From Tumebacillus sp. BK434 (GTDB lineage: Bacteria; Bacillota; Bacilli; Tumebacillales; Tumebacillaceae), in NCBI RefSeq assembly GCF_004340785.1, contig NZ_SLXS01000004.1:372001-436000 (forward strand): a stretch of 64,000 nt of DNA, written 5' to 3'. Shown piece after piece: positions 52,543 to 60,371 of this stretch. Under the pieces are notes generated by a model, which had not been told where the DNA came from, searched no databases, and saw only the letters and a list, made by a program, of their open reading frames with translations. Within the stretch, counting starts at the first letter, position 1, and each line of letters opens with the position of its first letter. The position numbers and the translations under genes were made by a program.

Positions 52543-52577
52543 ATTCTAAAAGCCCTGCTCGCTTCGGAGCAGGGCTG
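52543..52577 (-). terminator. Terminator of the 83-residue protein gene
   Basis: AGCCCTGCTC / GAGCAGGGCT arms followed on the minus strand by TTTAGAAT. Confidence 0.72.
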
Positions 52578-52586
52578 TTTCTATTG

Positions 52587-52838
52587 TTACAGATCGGGAA
52601 GATCGGCGCTGTCAGGATGGGCGATTTCGTCGGTGAAGGCCGGGTTCTCGTCGAAGAAGCGATTGTTGGTCTGCTGGCCCGGCTCCCACGGCGTGGATTT
52701 GCCGAGCGGCTGGTCATTAAACACCGATGCGCCGTACGGCCCTTCCGGAAACTCTTCCGGCACCAGCGTGTTGCTCACCGACTGCACATATTCCAGCTCA
52801 TAGTTGCGAAACCATTTGCGCTTGCCTTTCTTTTCCAT
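52587..52838 (-). CDS. Small soluble protein, unknown
   Basis: 83 residues. A basic start (MEKKGKRKWFRNYE) is followed by an acidic, Pro/Asn-rich remainder with no membrane segment and little predicted helix; it may be disordered. TTGGAGGTGTAG precedes the ATG. It is divergent from spoVAF. No family recognised; a spore core or coat protein is one possibility. Confidence 0.65.
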   Translation of the reverse strand: MEKKGKRKWFRNYELEYVQSVSNTLVPEEFPEGPYGASVFNDQPLGKSTPWEPGQQTNNRFFDENPAFTDEIAHPDSADLPDL

Positions 52839-52875
52839 GATCTACACCTCCAATTCTGCAAAGTAGCGTTCCCAT

Positions 52876-52906
52876 GTTTGAACCGCTTCATCCAAGGTTC
52901 ATACTG
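52876..52906 (+). promoter_or_regulatory. Candidate forespore (sigma-G/F type) promoter of spoVAF
   Basis: CATACTG at 52900-52906 matches the CATACTA -10 class of forespore sigma factors, 34 bases before the GTG start. The -35 (GTTTGA, 52876-52881) is weak. Context adds support, but a mapped start is lacking. Confidence 0.4.
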
Positions 52907-52940
52907 GTGGGTATTGGAAAGCACAAAGGAGGTGCTGCCC

Positions 52941-54416
52941 GTGCCTGACATCGTCGAAACTCCGCAAAAGCGCGCCCTCAACACCGAGATTCAGCAAAAC
53001 ATCGACATTCTGAACCAAGAGCTGGGCGTGAAAAAAAGTTTCGATATGATCTGCCGGGAGCTGCAATACGGCGGCAAGCGGTTCGCGTTGTATTTTGTCG
53101 ACGGTTTCGCCAAAGACGACATCATGAACCGCATCATGGAGCATCTGGCCAACCTTCCGCAAGATGCGCTGACCAGCGACGTGATCAAAAAACTGCTCGA
53201 AACGCAGATCGGCTACCTCGAAGTCGAGATCGTCGAGGACCTGGAAGCGGTCAAGACGGCCGTCCTCTCCGGTCCGCTCGTCTTTCTGCTCGACGGGGAA
53301 ACGAAAGCGATCTCGATCGACGCCCGCACCTATCCGGCGCGCGGTCCGGCCGAACCGGATCTCGAACGGGTCGTGCGCGGCTCCCGCGACGGATTTGTGG
53401 AGACGATGATCTTCAACACCGCCCTGACCCGCCGCCGCGTCCGCGACCCGGGGCTGCGCATGGAGTACGTGCAGGTCGGCAAGCGCTCGAAAACGGATAT
53501 CGTCATCTCCTACATTGAAGACGTCGCCAATCCCGACCTTGTCCAATTGATCAAAAACAAGCTCCAAGAAATCATCATCGACGGTCTGCCGATGGCGGAA
53601 AAGACGATCGAAGAGCTGATGTTCGGCCGCAACTGGAACCCGTATCCACTGGTGCGCTATACGGAGCGCCCCGACGTGGCGGCGGTGCATCTGCTCGAAG
53701 GGCATGTCCTGATCTATGTCGACACCTCGCCGAGCGTGATGATCACGCCGACGACCTTTTTCCATCATGTGCAGCACGCCGAGGAGTTCCGCCAGAAGCC
53801 GATCATCGGCGTCTATGTGCGCTGGCTGCGCTTTCTCGCCATCCTGTTCTCGATCCTGCTCAGTCCGCTCTGGATGGGGCAGGTGATGAACCAGACGTTT
53901 ATGCCGAGTTTCTTCGAATTTACGATTCCGGAGCAGCAACTTGCGATCTCCCTGTTCTGGCAGCTGATCTTCGCCGAGATCGGGCTGGCGATGCTGCGCA
54001 TGGCCGCCGTGCATACGCCAAATCCGCTCGGCGCGGCGCTCGGTCTCGTCGCCGCCTTGATGATCGGGCAGGTCGCGATCGAGATCGGCTTCTTCTCCAA
54101 CGAAGTCATCCTCTTCACGGCGATCGCTGCGATGGGCACGTTCGCCACGCCGAGCTATGAACTGTCGCTGGCCAACCAGCTCGTGCGGCTGGGGCTGCTC
54201 GTGATCACCGGGATCTTCGGTTTTTTTGGATTCATCGCCGGCATCGTGCTCTGGCTGGTCCTGCTCATTCGTACCAAGTCGCTCGATACGCCGTACTTCT
54301 GGCCGCTCGTGCCGTTCAACTGGAACGCGCTGGTGCACGTGCTGTTCCGCTCGCCTGTCGAATGGAACACCAAGCGTCCCAAGATCCTGCACCCGCGTGA
54401 CGACACCCGCAAGTAA
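52941..54416 (+). CDS. spoVAF: Stage V sporulation protein AF (SpoVAF)
   Basis: 491 residues from GTG 52941 with AAAGGAGGTG upstream; the frame opens much earlier but without a start. It is a GerA-type A-subunit homologue: soluble N-terminal half, then about five membrane helices (about 290-455). The length matches Bacillus subtilis SpoVAF (493), and the typical GKRFALYFVDGFAKDDIM and LEVEIVEDLEAV are present. In Bacillus it ends the spoVA operon; here no other spoVA gene precedes it and an aminotransferase gene follows after 15 bases. Confidence 0.88.
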   Translation: MPDIVETPQKRALNTEIQQNIDILNQELGVKKSFDMICRELQYGGKRFALYFVDGFAKDDIMNRIMEHLANLPQDALTSDVIKKLLETQIGYLEVEIVEDLEAVKTAVLSGPLVFLLDGETKAISIDARTYPARGPAEPDLERVVRGSRDGFVETMIFNTALTRRRVRDPGLRMEYVQVGKRSKTDIVISYIEDVANPDLVQLIKNKLQEIIIDGLPMAEKTIEELMFGRNWNPYPLVRYTERPDVAAVHLLEGHVLIYVDTSPSVMITPTTFFHHVQHAEEFRQKPIIGVYVRWLRFLAILFSILLSPLWMGQVMNQTFMPSFFEFTIPEQQLAISLFWQLIFAEIGLAMLRMAAVHTPNPLGAALGLVAALMIGQVAIEIGFFSNEVILFTAIAAMGTFATPSYELSLANQLVRLGLLVITGIFGFFGFIAGIVLWLVLLIRTKSLDTPYFWPLVPFNWNALVHVLFRSPVEWNTKRPKILHPRDDTRK

Positions 54417-54431
54417 AAGGAGAGTTCGCCG

Positions 54432-55670
54432 ATGAGAGATCGCGTGATCGAACAGTATGAACAATTTATCAACCCCGGCCTGGCCCGGCTGCTGCGCGTA
54501 ATGGGGCTGGCACAGGTGGAGGACGAAGCGCGCGGCTCCCGCGTGCGCGACACAGACGGGACGACCTATCTTGACTGTGTCGGCGGATATGGCGCCTATT
54601 CCTTTGGGCATCGTAACCAGAGAATTCTCGAAGCGGTCTCCGCACAGCTGCACCGGATGCCGCTGGCGAGCAAAGTGCTGCTGTCCAAGCCGATGGCCGA
54701 TCTGGCCGAAAAACTGGCTCAGCTCACGCCGGGCGACCTGCGCTACAGCTTCTTTTGCAACTCGGGAGCGGAAGCGGTGGAAGCGGCGCTGAAGCTGGCC
54801 CGCCTGAGCACCGGGCGCAAGAAGATCGTCGCCGCGATCGGCGGTTTTCACGGCAAGACGTTCGGCGCGCTGTCCGCTTCTGGCAAAGACACGTACCGCG
54901 AACCGTTTCAGCCGCTGTTGGACGGCTTTTTGCATGTGCCGTTTGGCGACGCCGAGCTGCTGCGCCAACGGGTCGATGCAGAGACGGCGGCGGTGATTTT
55001 GGAGCCGGTGCAGGGCGAGGCGGGCGTGATCCTGCCGCCGCCGGGCTACCTGCAGCAAGTGCGGGCGATCTGCGATGCGTCCGGGGCGCTGTTCATCGCC
55101 GATGAAGTGCAGACCGGGCTTGGCCGCACGGGGAAACGATTCGCCGTCGAGCATGACGGGGTCGTGCCGGATATCCTCGTTTTGGCAAAAGCGCTCGGCG
55201 GCGGCGTGATGCCGATCGGCGCGGTGGTCGCCCGCCCGGAGCTCTATGAGCAGTATGCAGCGGCGCCGCTCTTGCACACCTCGACCTTCGGCGGCAATCC
55301 GCTGGCCTGCGCGGCCGCCAACGCCGCGCTGGACGTGCTGGTCTCCGAAAAGTTGGAGGAGCAGGCGGCGTGGAAAGGCGAGTACCTGCTGACCAAGTTG
55401 CGCGGCCTGCAGGAGCGCTATCCGGGCACGATCCAAGAGGTGCGCGGCATCGGCTTGCTGATTGGGCTTGAGTTCACGTCCGATGCGCTGGGCGGGCTGA
55501 TCTTGAGCGAGATGATCGCCGGCGGCGTGCTGACGGCGTTTGCGCTGAACAACCTCAGCGTCACCCGCATCGAGCCGCCGCTGGTGATCGAGCAGCACGA
55601 GATCGATCAGGTCGTGCAGGTGCTGGAAGCGGCGCTGCAGTCGGGGGTTCAGCAGCTGCAAATCTCGTAA
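54432..55670 (+). CDS. PatA/YgjG-like class III aminotransferase
   Basis: 412 residues. PLP-binding lysine is K253 in LAKALGGGVMPIG, with D224 in IADEVQTGLGRTGK and the cofactor loop in FFCNSGAEAVEAALKLAR. The sequence follows putrescine aminotransferase (YgjG) closely, including VPFGDAE and PPPGYL. The family moves an omega-amino group between an amine and a 2-oxo acid, via an aldehyde. AAAAGGAGAG precedes the ATG, 15 bases after spoVAF, and no terminator lies between. An acyl reductase in the same operon could supply the aldehyde. Substrate unproven. Confidence 0.87.
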   Translation: MRDRVIEQYEQFINPGLARLLRVMGLAQVEDEARGSRVRDTDGTTYLDCVGGYGAYSFGHRNQRILEAVSAQLHRMPLASKVLLSKPMADLAEKLAQLTPGDLRYSFFCNSGAEAVEAALKLARLSTGRKKIVAAIGGFHGKTFGALSASGKDTYREPFQPLLDGFLHVPFGDAELLRQRVDAETAAVILEPVQGEAGVILPPPGYLQQVRAICDASGALFIADEVQTGLGRTGKRFAVEHDGVVPDILVLAKALGGGVMPIGAVVARPELYEQYAAAPLLHTSTFGGNPLACAAANAALDVLVSEKLEEQAAWKGEYLLTKLRGLQERYPGTIQEVRGIGLLIGLEFTSDALGGLILSEMIAGGVLTAFALNNLSVTRIEPPLVIEQHEIDQVVQVLEAALQSGVQQLQIS

Positions 55671-55687
55671 AGCTGCAAATTTCGTTA
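55654..55687 (+). repeat. 17-bp tandem duplication across the aminotransferase stop codon
   Basis: AGCTGCAAATCTCGTAA (55654-55670) is followed directly by AGCTGCAAATTTCGTTA (55671-55687), 15 of 17 identical. Confidence 0.75.
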
Positions 55688-55704
55688 GAAAGGGGTGAAG
55701 GGAC

Positions 55705-56148
55705 ATGCCGAGTGTGGAAGTGAGCGAACTGATCGCCGGAGAGCGCAGCCGCGTATACGGTCTGATCTCCGATATGGAATCCTATCCGCGCTTCATGCCT
55801 TCCCTGAACAAGCTGGAGGTCGTCGAGAAAGGCGAGGGCTGGACGGTCACCTCGTGGGACACCTCGATCTCCGGCATGAATTTCCGCTGGCTGGAGCGCG
55901 ATGAATTCGACCCGGGCAACGGCCGCATCACCTACCGCCAAGTCAGCGGCGACCTGAAGCGGTTCGAAGGGGAGTGGCGCGTGGAAGAGGCGGACGGGCA
56001 GTGCAAAGTGACGCTCGTCGTCGATTTTGATTTTGGTGTGCCGATGCTGTCCTCCCTGCTCAACCCGGTCGCGACTTTGAAACTGCGCCAAAACGGGGAA
56101 GCGATGCTGCGCGCGATCAAGTCGCGCTGTGAAACGGAGAGGAAGTAG
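55705..56148 (+). CDS. SRPBCC/START-like lipid-binding protein
   Basis: 147 residues with AAAGGGGTGAAGG before the ATG. The pattern VYGLISDMESYPRFMPSLNKLEVVE is that of Coq10/polyketide-cyclase START domains, which hold hydrophobic ligands in a helix-grip cavity. No catalytic residues can be assigned. It lies between the aminotransferase and the acyl reductase, directly adjacent to the latter, so binding of a lipid intermediate is a reasonable inference. Confidence 0.82.
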   Translation: MPSVEVSELIAGERSRVYGLISDMESYPRFMPSLNKLEVVEKGEGWTVTSWDTSISGMNFRWLERDEFDPGNGRITYRQVSGDLKRFEGEWRVEEADGQCKVTLVVDFDFGVPMLSSLLNPVATLKLRQNGEAMLRAIKSRCETERK

Positions 56149-57243
56149 ATGGGCAAGTTCGGCTTTGTGATTCACCCGTTTGACACCCGTGACGTGGCGC
56201 GCAAATATCCGCTGGTCGACCGTTTTTCCAGCGAGTGGGTGGAGTCGTTTCTGAAACACGCCCCGCCGATCAACGCCCAGCACATGCAGAACATCCGCGT
56301 GCGCGGGGCGGAAGCGGAAGGGTGGCTGGTCGCGACCACCTTGACCTCCCGCCAGCTGCTCGACCTGCCCGTGCCGTTTGTGCTGCGCAAAATCATCGCC
56401 GCCTGCAAGAAAGCGGAGCGGCAAGGGGCGCAGATCATTGGCCTTGGCGCCTTAACTTCGGTCGTCGGGGACGCCGGCATCAGCGTCGCCCGCCAGTTGT
56501 CGATCCCGGTGACGACCGGCAATTCCTATACGGTCGCCACGGCGATTCAGGCGACCTGTCAGGCGGCAGGACTGATGGGCATCGACCTCGGTCGCGCCAA
56601 TCTCTGCGTCGTCGGCGCAACCGGGGCGATCGGCGCGGTCTGCGCCCGGATGATGGCGGCCTCGGTCGGTCGGCTGATTTTGACGGCACGCAACGAGGAG
56701 AAGCTGGAAGGGCTGGCCGGGCTGATTTTTTCCGAGTCCGCCGTGCTCGCCGACATTCAGCCTGACCTGCGCGAGGCGGTGCGGGAAGCGGACATCGTGC
56801 TCGCCGTGTCCTCAGCGGCGGAAGAGCTGATCCATCCGGAAGACTTGAAGCCGGGCGCGGTGGTCTGCGATGTGGCGCGCCCCCGCGATGTGTCGCGGCG
56901 GGTGGCGGCGGAGCGCGACGACGTGCTGGTCATCGAAGGCGGCCTCGTCGAGGTGCCGGGCGGCTGGGAGGGCAAGCCGTTTTCGTTTGGCCTCCCGCAC
57001 GGGATCGTCTACGCCTGCATGGCGGAGACGATGCTCCTCGCGCTGGAAGGGCGCTATGAATGCTTTACGCTCGGGCGCTCGATCGGCGTGGAGCAGGTGC
57101 GCGAGATCGATGCGCTGGCCCGCAAGCACGGCTTCCAGCTGGCGGCCTTTCGCTCGTTTGAACGGCTGCTCTCCCCGGAGCAGATCGGCGGCATCCGCCA
57201 GCGCGCCGATCTGAAGCGCAAGAAAAAAATCCTTGCCCCGTAA
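56149..57243 (+). CDS. Acyl-(acyl carrier protein) reductase-like protein (cyanobacterial AAR homologue)
   Basis: 364 residues. NADPH-binding Rossmann motif VVGATGAIGAVCARMM at 154-169, preceded by FTTGN-like VTTGNSYTVA. The C-terminal YACMAETMLLALEG aligns with the cyanobacterial MFACFAEAMLLEFEG, whose Cys is the acyl-thioester nucleophile; here it is Cys290. The FTLGRSIGVEQVREIDALARKHGFQ tail also matches. The reaction known for the family is acyl-ACP or acyl-CoA to fatty aldehyde. Its start ATG abuts the preceding stop. No aldehyde deformylating oxygenase is adjacent. A shikimate-dehydrogenase-like annotation is the likely automatic call. Confidence 0.8.
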   Translation: MGKFGFVIHPFDTRDVARKYPLVDRFSSEWVESFLKHAPPINAQHMQNIRVRGAEAEGWLVATTLTSRQLLDLPVPFVLRKIIAACKKAERQGAQIIGLGALTSVVGDAGISVARQLSIPVTTGNSYTVATAIQATCQAAGLMGIDLGRANLCVVGATGAIGAVCARMMAASVGRLILTARNEEKLEGLAGLIFSESAVLADIQPDLREAVREADIVLAVSSAAEELIHPEDLKPGAVVCDVARPRDVSRRVAAERDDVLVIEGGLVEVPGGWEGKPFSFGLPHGIVYACMAETMLLALEGRYECFTLGRSIGVEQVREIDALARKHGFQLAAFRSFERLLSPEQIGGIRQRADLKRKKKILAP

Positions 57244-57263
57244 ATTCGGGCAGGGATTTTTGT
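57225..57263. terminator. Bidirectional terminator after the acyl reductase gene
   Basis: AAAAATCCTTGCCC / GGGCAGGGATTTTT hairpin with A and T runs; also serves the converging hsp20 gene. Confidence 0.85.
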
Positions 57264-57294
57264 TCGTTTCAAAGAAATGGATACGAGCGAAGAA

Positions 57295-57690
57295 TTAAGA
57301 AAAATCGACAGGCACATGCGTGCCCGGCTGCAGCGAGTCTTTCGGCATCTTCACGCGCAACATGCCGTCTTGATAGCTCGCCTCGACCCGGTCTGGCACG
57401 ACGGCGACCGGCAGCGGCACGGAGCGGGAGAATTTGCCGTACATCCGCTCGCTGTAAAACAGGTCATCTCCTTCCTTTTCCGGCAGTTCGCGGGTCACTT
57501 CACCGCGGATGGTGATCATCGTGCTCTGCACGCGCACATCGAGATGCTCCGGGTGCCTGAGTCCTGGGACCTCCGCCAGCACGACGACATGGTTGGGGGT
57601 CTGGCGCACTTCCACGCGCGGGCCGAGCTCGCCGTAGGGCAGCAGTTTGTGCAGCATCGGCAGCACCTGCTCTTGGAAAAAATGGTTCAT
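57295..57690 (-). CDS. Small heat-shock protein, Hsp20 family
   Basis: 131 residues from ATG 57690 (GAGAGGAGTGGTGAC upstream). An alpha-crystallin domain occupies about 28-118: VVVLAEVPGL, the loop LPEKEGDDLFYSERMYGKFSR and the hallmark near the end, SYQDGMLRVKMPK (A/S-x-x-x-G-x-L). It binds unfolding proteins without ATP. No CIRCE or HrcA box is visible upstream. Divergent from trxA. Confidence 0.87.
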   Translation of the reverse strand: MNHFFQEQVLPMLHKLLPYGELGPRVEVRQTPNHVVVLAEVPGLRHPEHLDVRVQSTMITIRGEVTRELPEKEGDDLFYSERMYGKFSRSVPLPVAVVPDRVEASYQDGMLRVKMPKDSLQPGTHVPVDFS

Positions 57691-57742
57691 GTCACCACTC
57701 CTCTCTCTGTCGGTTCGCTGTAATAAGTTTGTGGTATGATGG

Positions 57743-57771
57743 TTGAGAACCACATATAGTATGGATACAAA
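57743..57771 (+). promoter_or_regulatory. Sigma-A promoter of trxA
   Basis: TTGAGA (57743-57748), 17-base spacer, TACAAA (57766-57771). A second, extended -10 type TGGTATGAT lies at 57732-57740, and TGTGGT-N13-ACCACA brackets the region. Confidence 0.6.
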
Positions 57772-57819
57772 TCGATTCTGCACATACGTGCTTTTGCGAA
57801 TGGAGATGGGGGGACCCTC

Positions 57820-58134
57820 ATGGCGATTCAAAATGCCACCGATTCGAATTTTAACGAATTGATCGCGCAAGGAACGGCAGTTGTGGAGTTTTGGGCGCCC
57901 TGGTGCGGCCCGTGCCGGATGCTGGCCCCCGTTCTCGATGAGCTGGACCGGGAGCTCGGATCGAAGCTCCGGGTCATGAAAGTCAATGTAGACGAGTACG
58001 GACAGCTCGCTGCGCGGTTTCAGGTGATGAGCATTCCGCTGATCGTGCTCTTTAAAAACGGCAAGCCGGTGGAGAAAATCCACGGTTTCCAATCGAAAAA
58101 GGCCCTGCTCGACACGATCAGGCCGCATCTGTAA
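57820..58134 (+). CDS. trxA: Thioredoxin
   Basis: 104 residues. The active site WCGPC is at residues 28-32 (FWAPWCGPCRML) and the cis-proline is in MSIPLIVLF. It reduces cytosolic disulfides, coupled to thioredoxin reductase. GGGGGGACC precedes the ATG. uvrC follows downstream after a terminator, as trxA-uvrC in Bacillus. Confidence 0.94.
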   Translation: MAIQNATDSNFNELIAQGTAVVEFWAPWCGPCRMLAPVLDELDRELGSKLRVMKVNVDEYGQLAARFQVMSIPLIVLFKNGKPVEKIHGFQSKKALLDTIRPHL

Positions 58135-58161
58135 GCATCGCGCACAGGCGGTGCTTTTTTT
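58135..58161 (+). terminator. Terminator after trxA
   Basis: GCATCGC / GCGGTGC hairpin with one GU pair and a run of seven Ts. An extended -10 (TGG-TATGAT, 58163-58171) for uvrC follows at once. Confidence 0.75.
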
Positions 58162-58196
58162 GTGGTATGATGTAGGGATGAGGAGGGGGGAGGTCT

Positions 58197-59981
58197 ATGG
58201 ACACTCGCGAACAGATTCGTGAAAAGCTGAAGCTTCTGCCCGACAAACCGGGCGTCTACCTGATGAAAAGCCACGACGGCGAGATCATTTACGTCGGGAA
58301 AGCCAAAGTCTTGAAGAACCGCGTGCGCTCCTATTTCAACGGCGCGCATTCCGGCAAGACCCAGTTGCTCGTCTCGAACATCGCCGATTTCGAATATATC
58401 GTCACCAACACGGAAGTCGAGGCGCTGGTGCTGGAAGGCACGCTGATCAAAAAGCACCTGCCGATCTACAACATCAACCTGAAGGACGACAAGGCGTACC
58501 CGTATATCAAGATCACCGCCGACGAGCATCCGCGGCTGGAGATCACGCGCCGCGTGCAAAAGGACAAGGGCAAATACTTCGGCCCGTACCCGAACGCCAG
58601 CGCCGCGACGGAGACGAAAAAGCTGCTCGACCGGCTGTATCCGCTGCGCAAATGCAAGACCTTGAAAGACAAAGTCTGCCTGTATTATCACATCAACCAA
58701 TGTGTCGCTCCATGCGAATATCCGGTCGAGCCGGAGACGTATGCGGGCATGATCAAAGAGATCTCCAAATTCCTCAACGGCGGCCATGAGGAGATCAAGA
58801 AGAACCTGCAGGACAAGATGATGCAGGAAGCGGAGAATCTGAATTTTGAGCGCGCCAAAGAGCTGCGCGACCAGATCGCGCAGATCGACCGCGTGATGGA
58901 GAAGCAGAAGGTCGACTTGCACGACAACGTCGACCGCGATGTGTTCGGCTATCACGCCGATAAAGAATACATGTGCGTGCAGGTCTTCTACATGCGCCAG
59001 GGCAAGATGATCGAGCGCGCGGTGGAGATCTTCCACTACCACGGCGACGAGATGGACGATTTCCTCTCGTATGTCGCCCAATTTTACATCGACAACCACG
59101 ACCTGCCCCAAGAGATCCTCCTGCCGCGCGAAGGCGAAGGCACCGAGCTGATCGGCCAGTGGCTGACTTCGGTCAAAGTCCGCTACCCGCAGCGCGGCTC
59201 GAAAAAGCAGCTCGTCGACATGGCGAACGAAAACGCCCGCATCGCGCTGGATGAGCGGTTCAAGCTGATGGACCGCGACACGTCGCGCACGGTGAAAGCG
59301 ATCGAAGAGCTCGGCGAAGTGATGATGATTCCGACGCCGCGCCGGATCGAAGCGTTCGATAACTCAAACATCCAAGGCACCGATGCGGTGGCGGCGATGA
59401 TCGTTTTTGACGACGGACGTCCGAACAAAAAGGAATACCGTAAATACAAGATCAAGACGGTGGAAGGCCCGAACGACTACGCCTCGATGCAAGAGGTGGT
59501 GCGCCGCCGCTACACCCGTCTGCTCAAAGAAAATTCCCCGCTGCCCGACCTGATCGTCATCGACGGCGGCAAAGGGCACATCAACGCCGCGCTGGAAGTG
59601 CTCGAAGACGAGCTCGGCCTCGACATCCCGGTCTGCGGCCTGGCCAAAGACGAGAAGCACCGCACGTCGCAGCTGTTCCTCGGCCACGACCCTGTGCCGG
59701 TGTCGATCGACCGCAGTTCGCAGGCGTTTTATCTGCTGACCCGCGTGCAGGAGGAAGTGCATCGCTTTGCGATCACCTTCCATCGCCAGCAGCACGGGAA
59801 GAATGCGATCCGCTCGATCCTCGACGACATCCCGGGCGTCGGCGAAAAGCGCCGCAAAGAGCTGCTCAAGCATTTCGGGTCGCTTCCGGCGATCAAAAAC
59901 GCGCCGGTCGAAGAGTTTCGCAAAATCGGCATTGGCGATAAGTTGGCGAAAGAAATTCTTGCCTATCTTGCACAAGTTTAG
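58197..59981 (+). CDS. uvrC: UvrABC excinuclease subunit C
   Basis: 594 residues. The GIY-YIG nuclease ([20 protein letters not shown]) makes the 3' incision; a UVR motif is at about 205-240; the RNase H-like EndoV domain, with [20 protein letters not shown], makes the 5' incision; the C-terminal helix-hairpin-helix ends the protein. It acts with UvrA and UvrB in nucleotide excision repair. GAGGGGGGAGG precedes the ATG. Complete. Confidence 0.95.
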   Translation: MDTREQIREKLKLLPDKPGVYLMKSHDGEIIYVGKAKVLKNRVRSYFNGAHSGKTQLLVSNIADFEYIVTNTEVEALVLEGTLIKKHLPIYNINLKDDKAYPYIKITADEHPRLEITRRVQKDKGKYFGPYPNASAATETKKLLDRLYPLRKCKTLKDKVCLYYHINQCVAPCEYPVEPETYAGMIKEISKFLNGGHEEIKKNLQDKMMQEAENLNFERAKELRDQIAQIDRVMEKQKVDLHDNVDRDVFGYHADKEYMCVQVFYMRQGKMIERAVEIFHYHGDEMDDFLSYVAQFYIDNHDLPQEILLPREGEGTELIGQWLTSVKVRYPQRGSKKQLVDMANENARIALDERFKLMDRDTSRTVKAIEELGEVMMIPTPRRIEAFDNSNIQGTDAVAAMIVFDDGRPNKKEYRKYKIKTVEGPNDYASMQEVVRRRYTRLLKENSPLPDLIVIDGGKGHINAALEVLEDELGLDIPVCGLAKDEKHRTSQLFLGHDPVPVSIDRSSQAFYLLTRVQEEVHRFAITFHRQQHGKNAIRSILDDIPGVGEKRRKELLKHFGSLPAIKNAPVEEFRKIGIGDKLAKEILAYLAQV

Positions 59982-59996
59982 ACCCTGTGTTAGAAT
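59968..59996 (+). promoter_or_regulatory. Sigma-A promoter of the lysine riboswitch transcript
   Basis: TTGCAC (59968-59973), 17-base spacer, TAGAAT (59991-59996). The -35 lies in the last codons of uvrC. Confidence 0.78.
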
Positions 59997-60043
59997 GAGG
60001 GGCAGTTAAACAATTTAAGATTACAAATCTCATCTCTTATGAG

Positions 60044-60232
60044 GTGAGTAGAGGCGCGTTGCATCATCAGTACCGCGGGGAGAGCCCGAGAAGCTCTGGG
60101 AACCGCTATGGGAAAGGGATCATCGCCGAAGTCTGGGCCTGTTCACGGAAGGCGCACGGCTGGGTCTGCATTTAAGAGATGCAGAACTGTCACACAGGAG
60201 CGACCCAACGCCTGTGTGGAGTACTATCTCAC
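60044..60232 (+). ncRNA. Lysine riboswitch (L box) aptamer
   Basis: The gap of about 390 bases between uvrC and the aspartokinase holds an L box. Conserved pieces in order: GTAGAGGCGC, AAGGGATCATCGCCGAAG, GGCTGGGTCTGCATT, ACTGTCA and GGAGTACTATCTC, with P1 formed by GTGAGTAG and CTATCTCAC. A terminator follows before the aspartokinase gene. Binding of lysine should stop transcription. Confidence 0.92.
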
Positions 60233-60267
60233 ATTTCGGGGGAGAGAGGGGATCACCACGACTATGC

Positions 60268-60306
60268 GCAGCCATAGAAGGACATCCTTCTACTGGCTGT
60301 TTTTAT
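60268..60306 (+). terminator. Riboswitch-controlled terminator before the aspartokinase gene
   Basis: CAGCCATAGAAGGA / TCCTTCTACTGGCTG hairpin, then TTTTTA. Confidence 0.8.
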
Positions 60307-60371
60307 TTGCGTGACTCTCCGTCCTGTGAGACTGAAGTTCCCGAAAATTCAAGAATGGGAGTGGAGAAACA

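Noticed and set aside
52899-55706. 935-codon open frame on the minus strand across spoVAF and the aminotransferase gene
   Set aside because: It is antisense to two clear genes with intact motifs, has no start with a ribosome site, and its His/Arg/Asp-rich translation is typical of GC-rich shadow frames.
57729-58173. 13-base repeat TTGTGGTATGATG before trxA and before uvrC
   Set aside because: Probably two extended -10 promoters of the same type rather than a mobile or regulatory repeat.
60060-60090. T-box, from the string AGTACCGCGGGGAGAGCC
   Set aside because: The surrounding elements (CGCCGAAG, ACTGTCA, TGGAGTACTATCTC) are those of the lysine riboswitch, and the T-box specifier stem and TGG anti-terminator bulge are missing.
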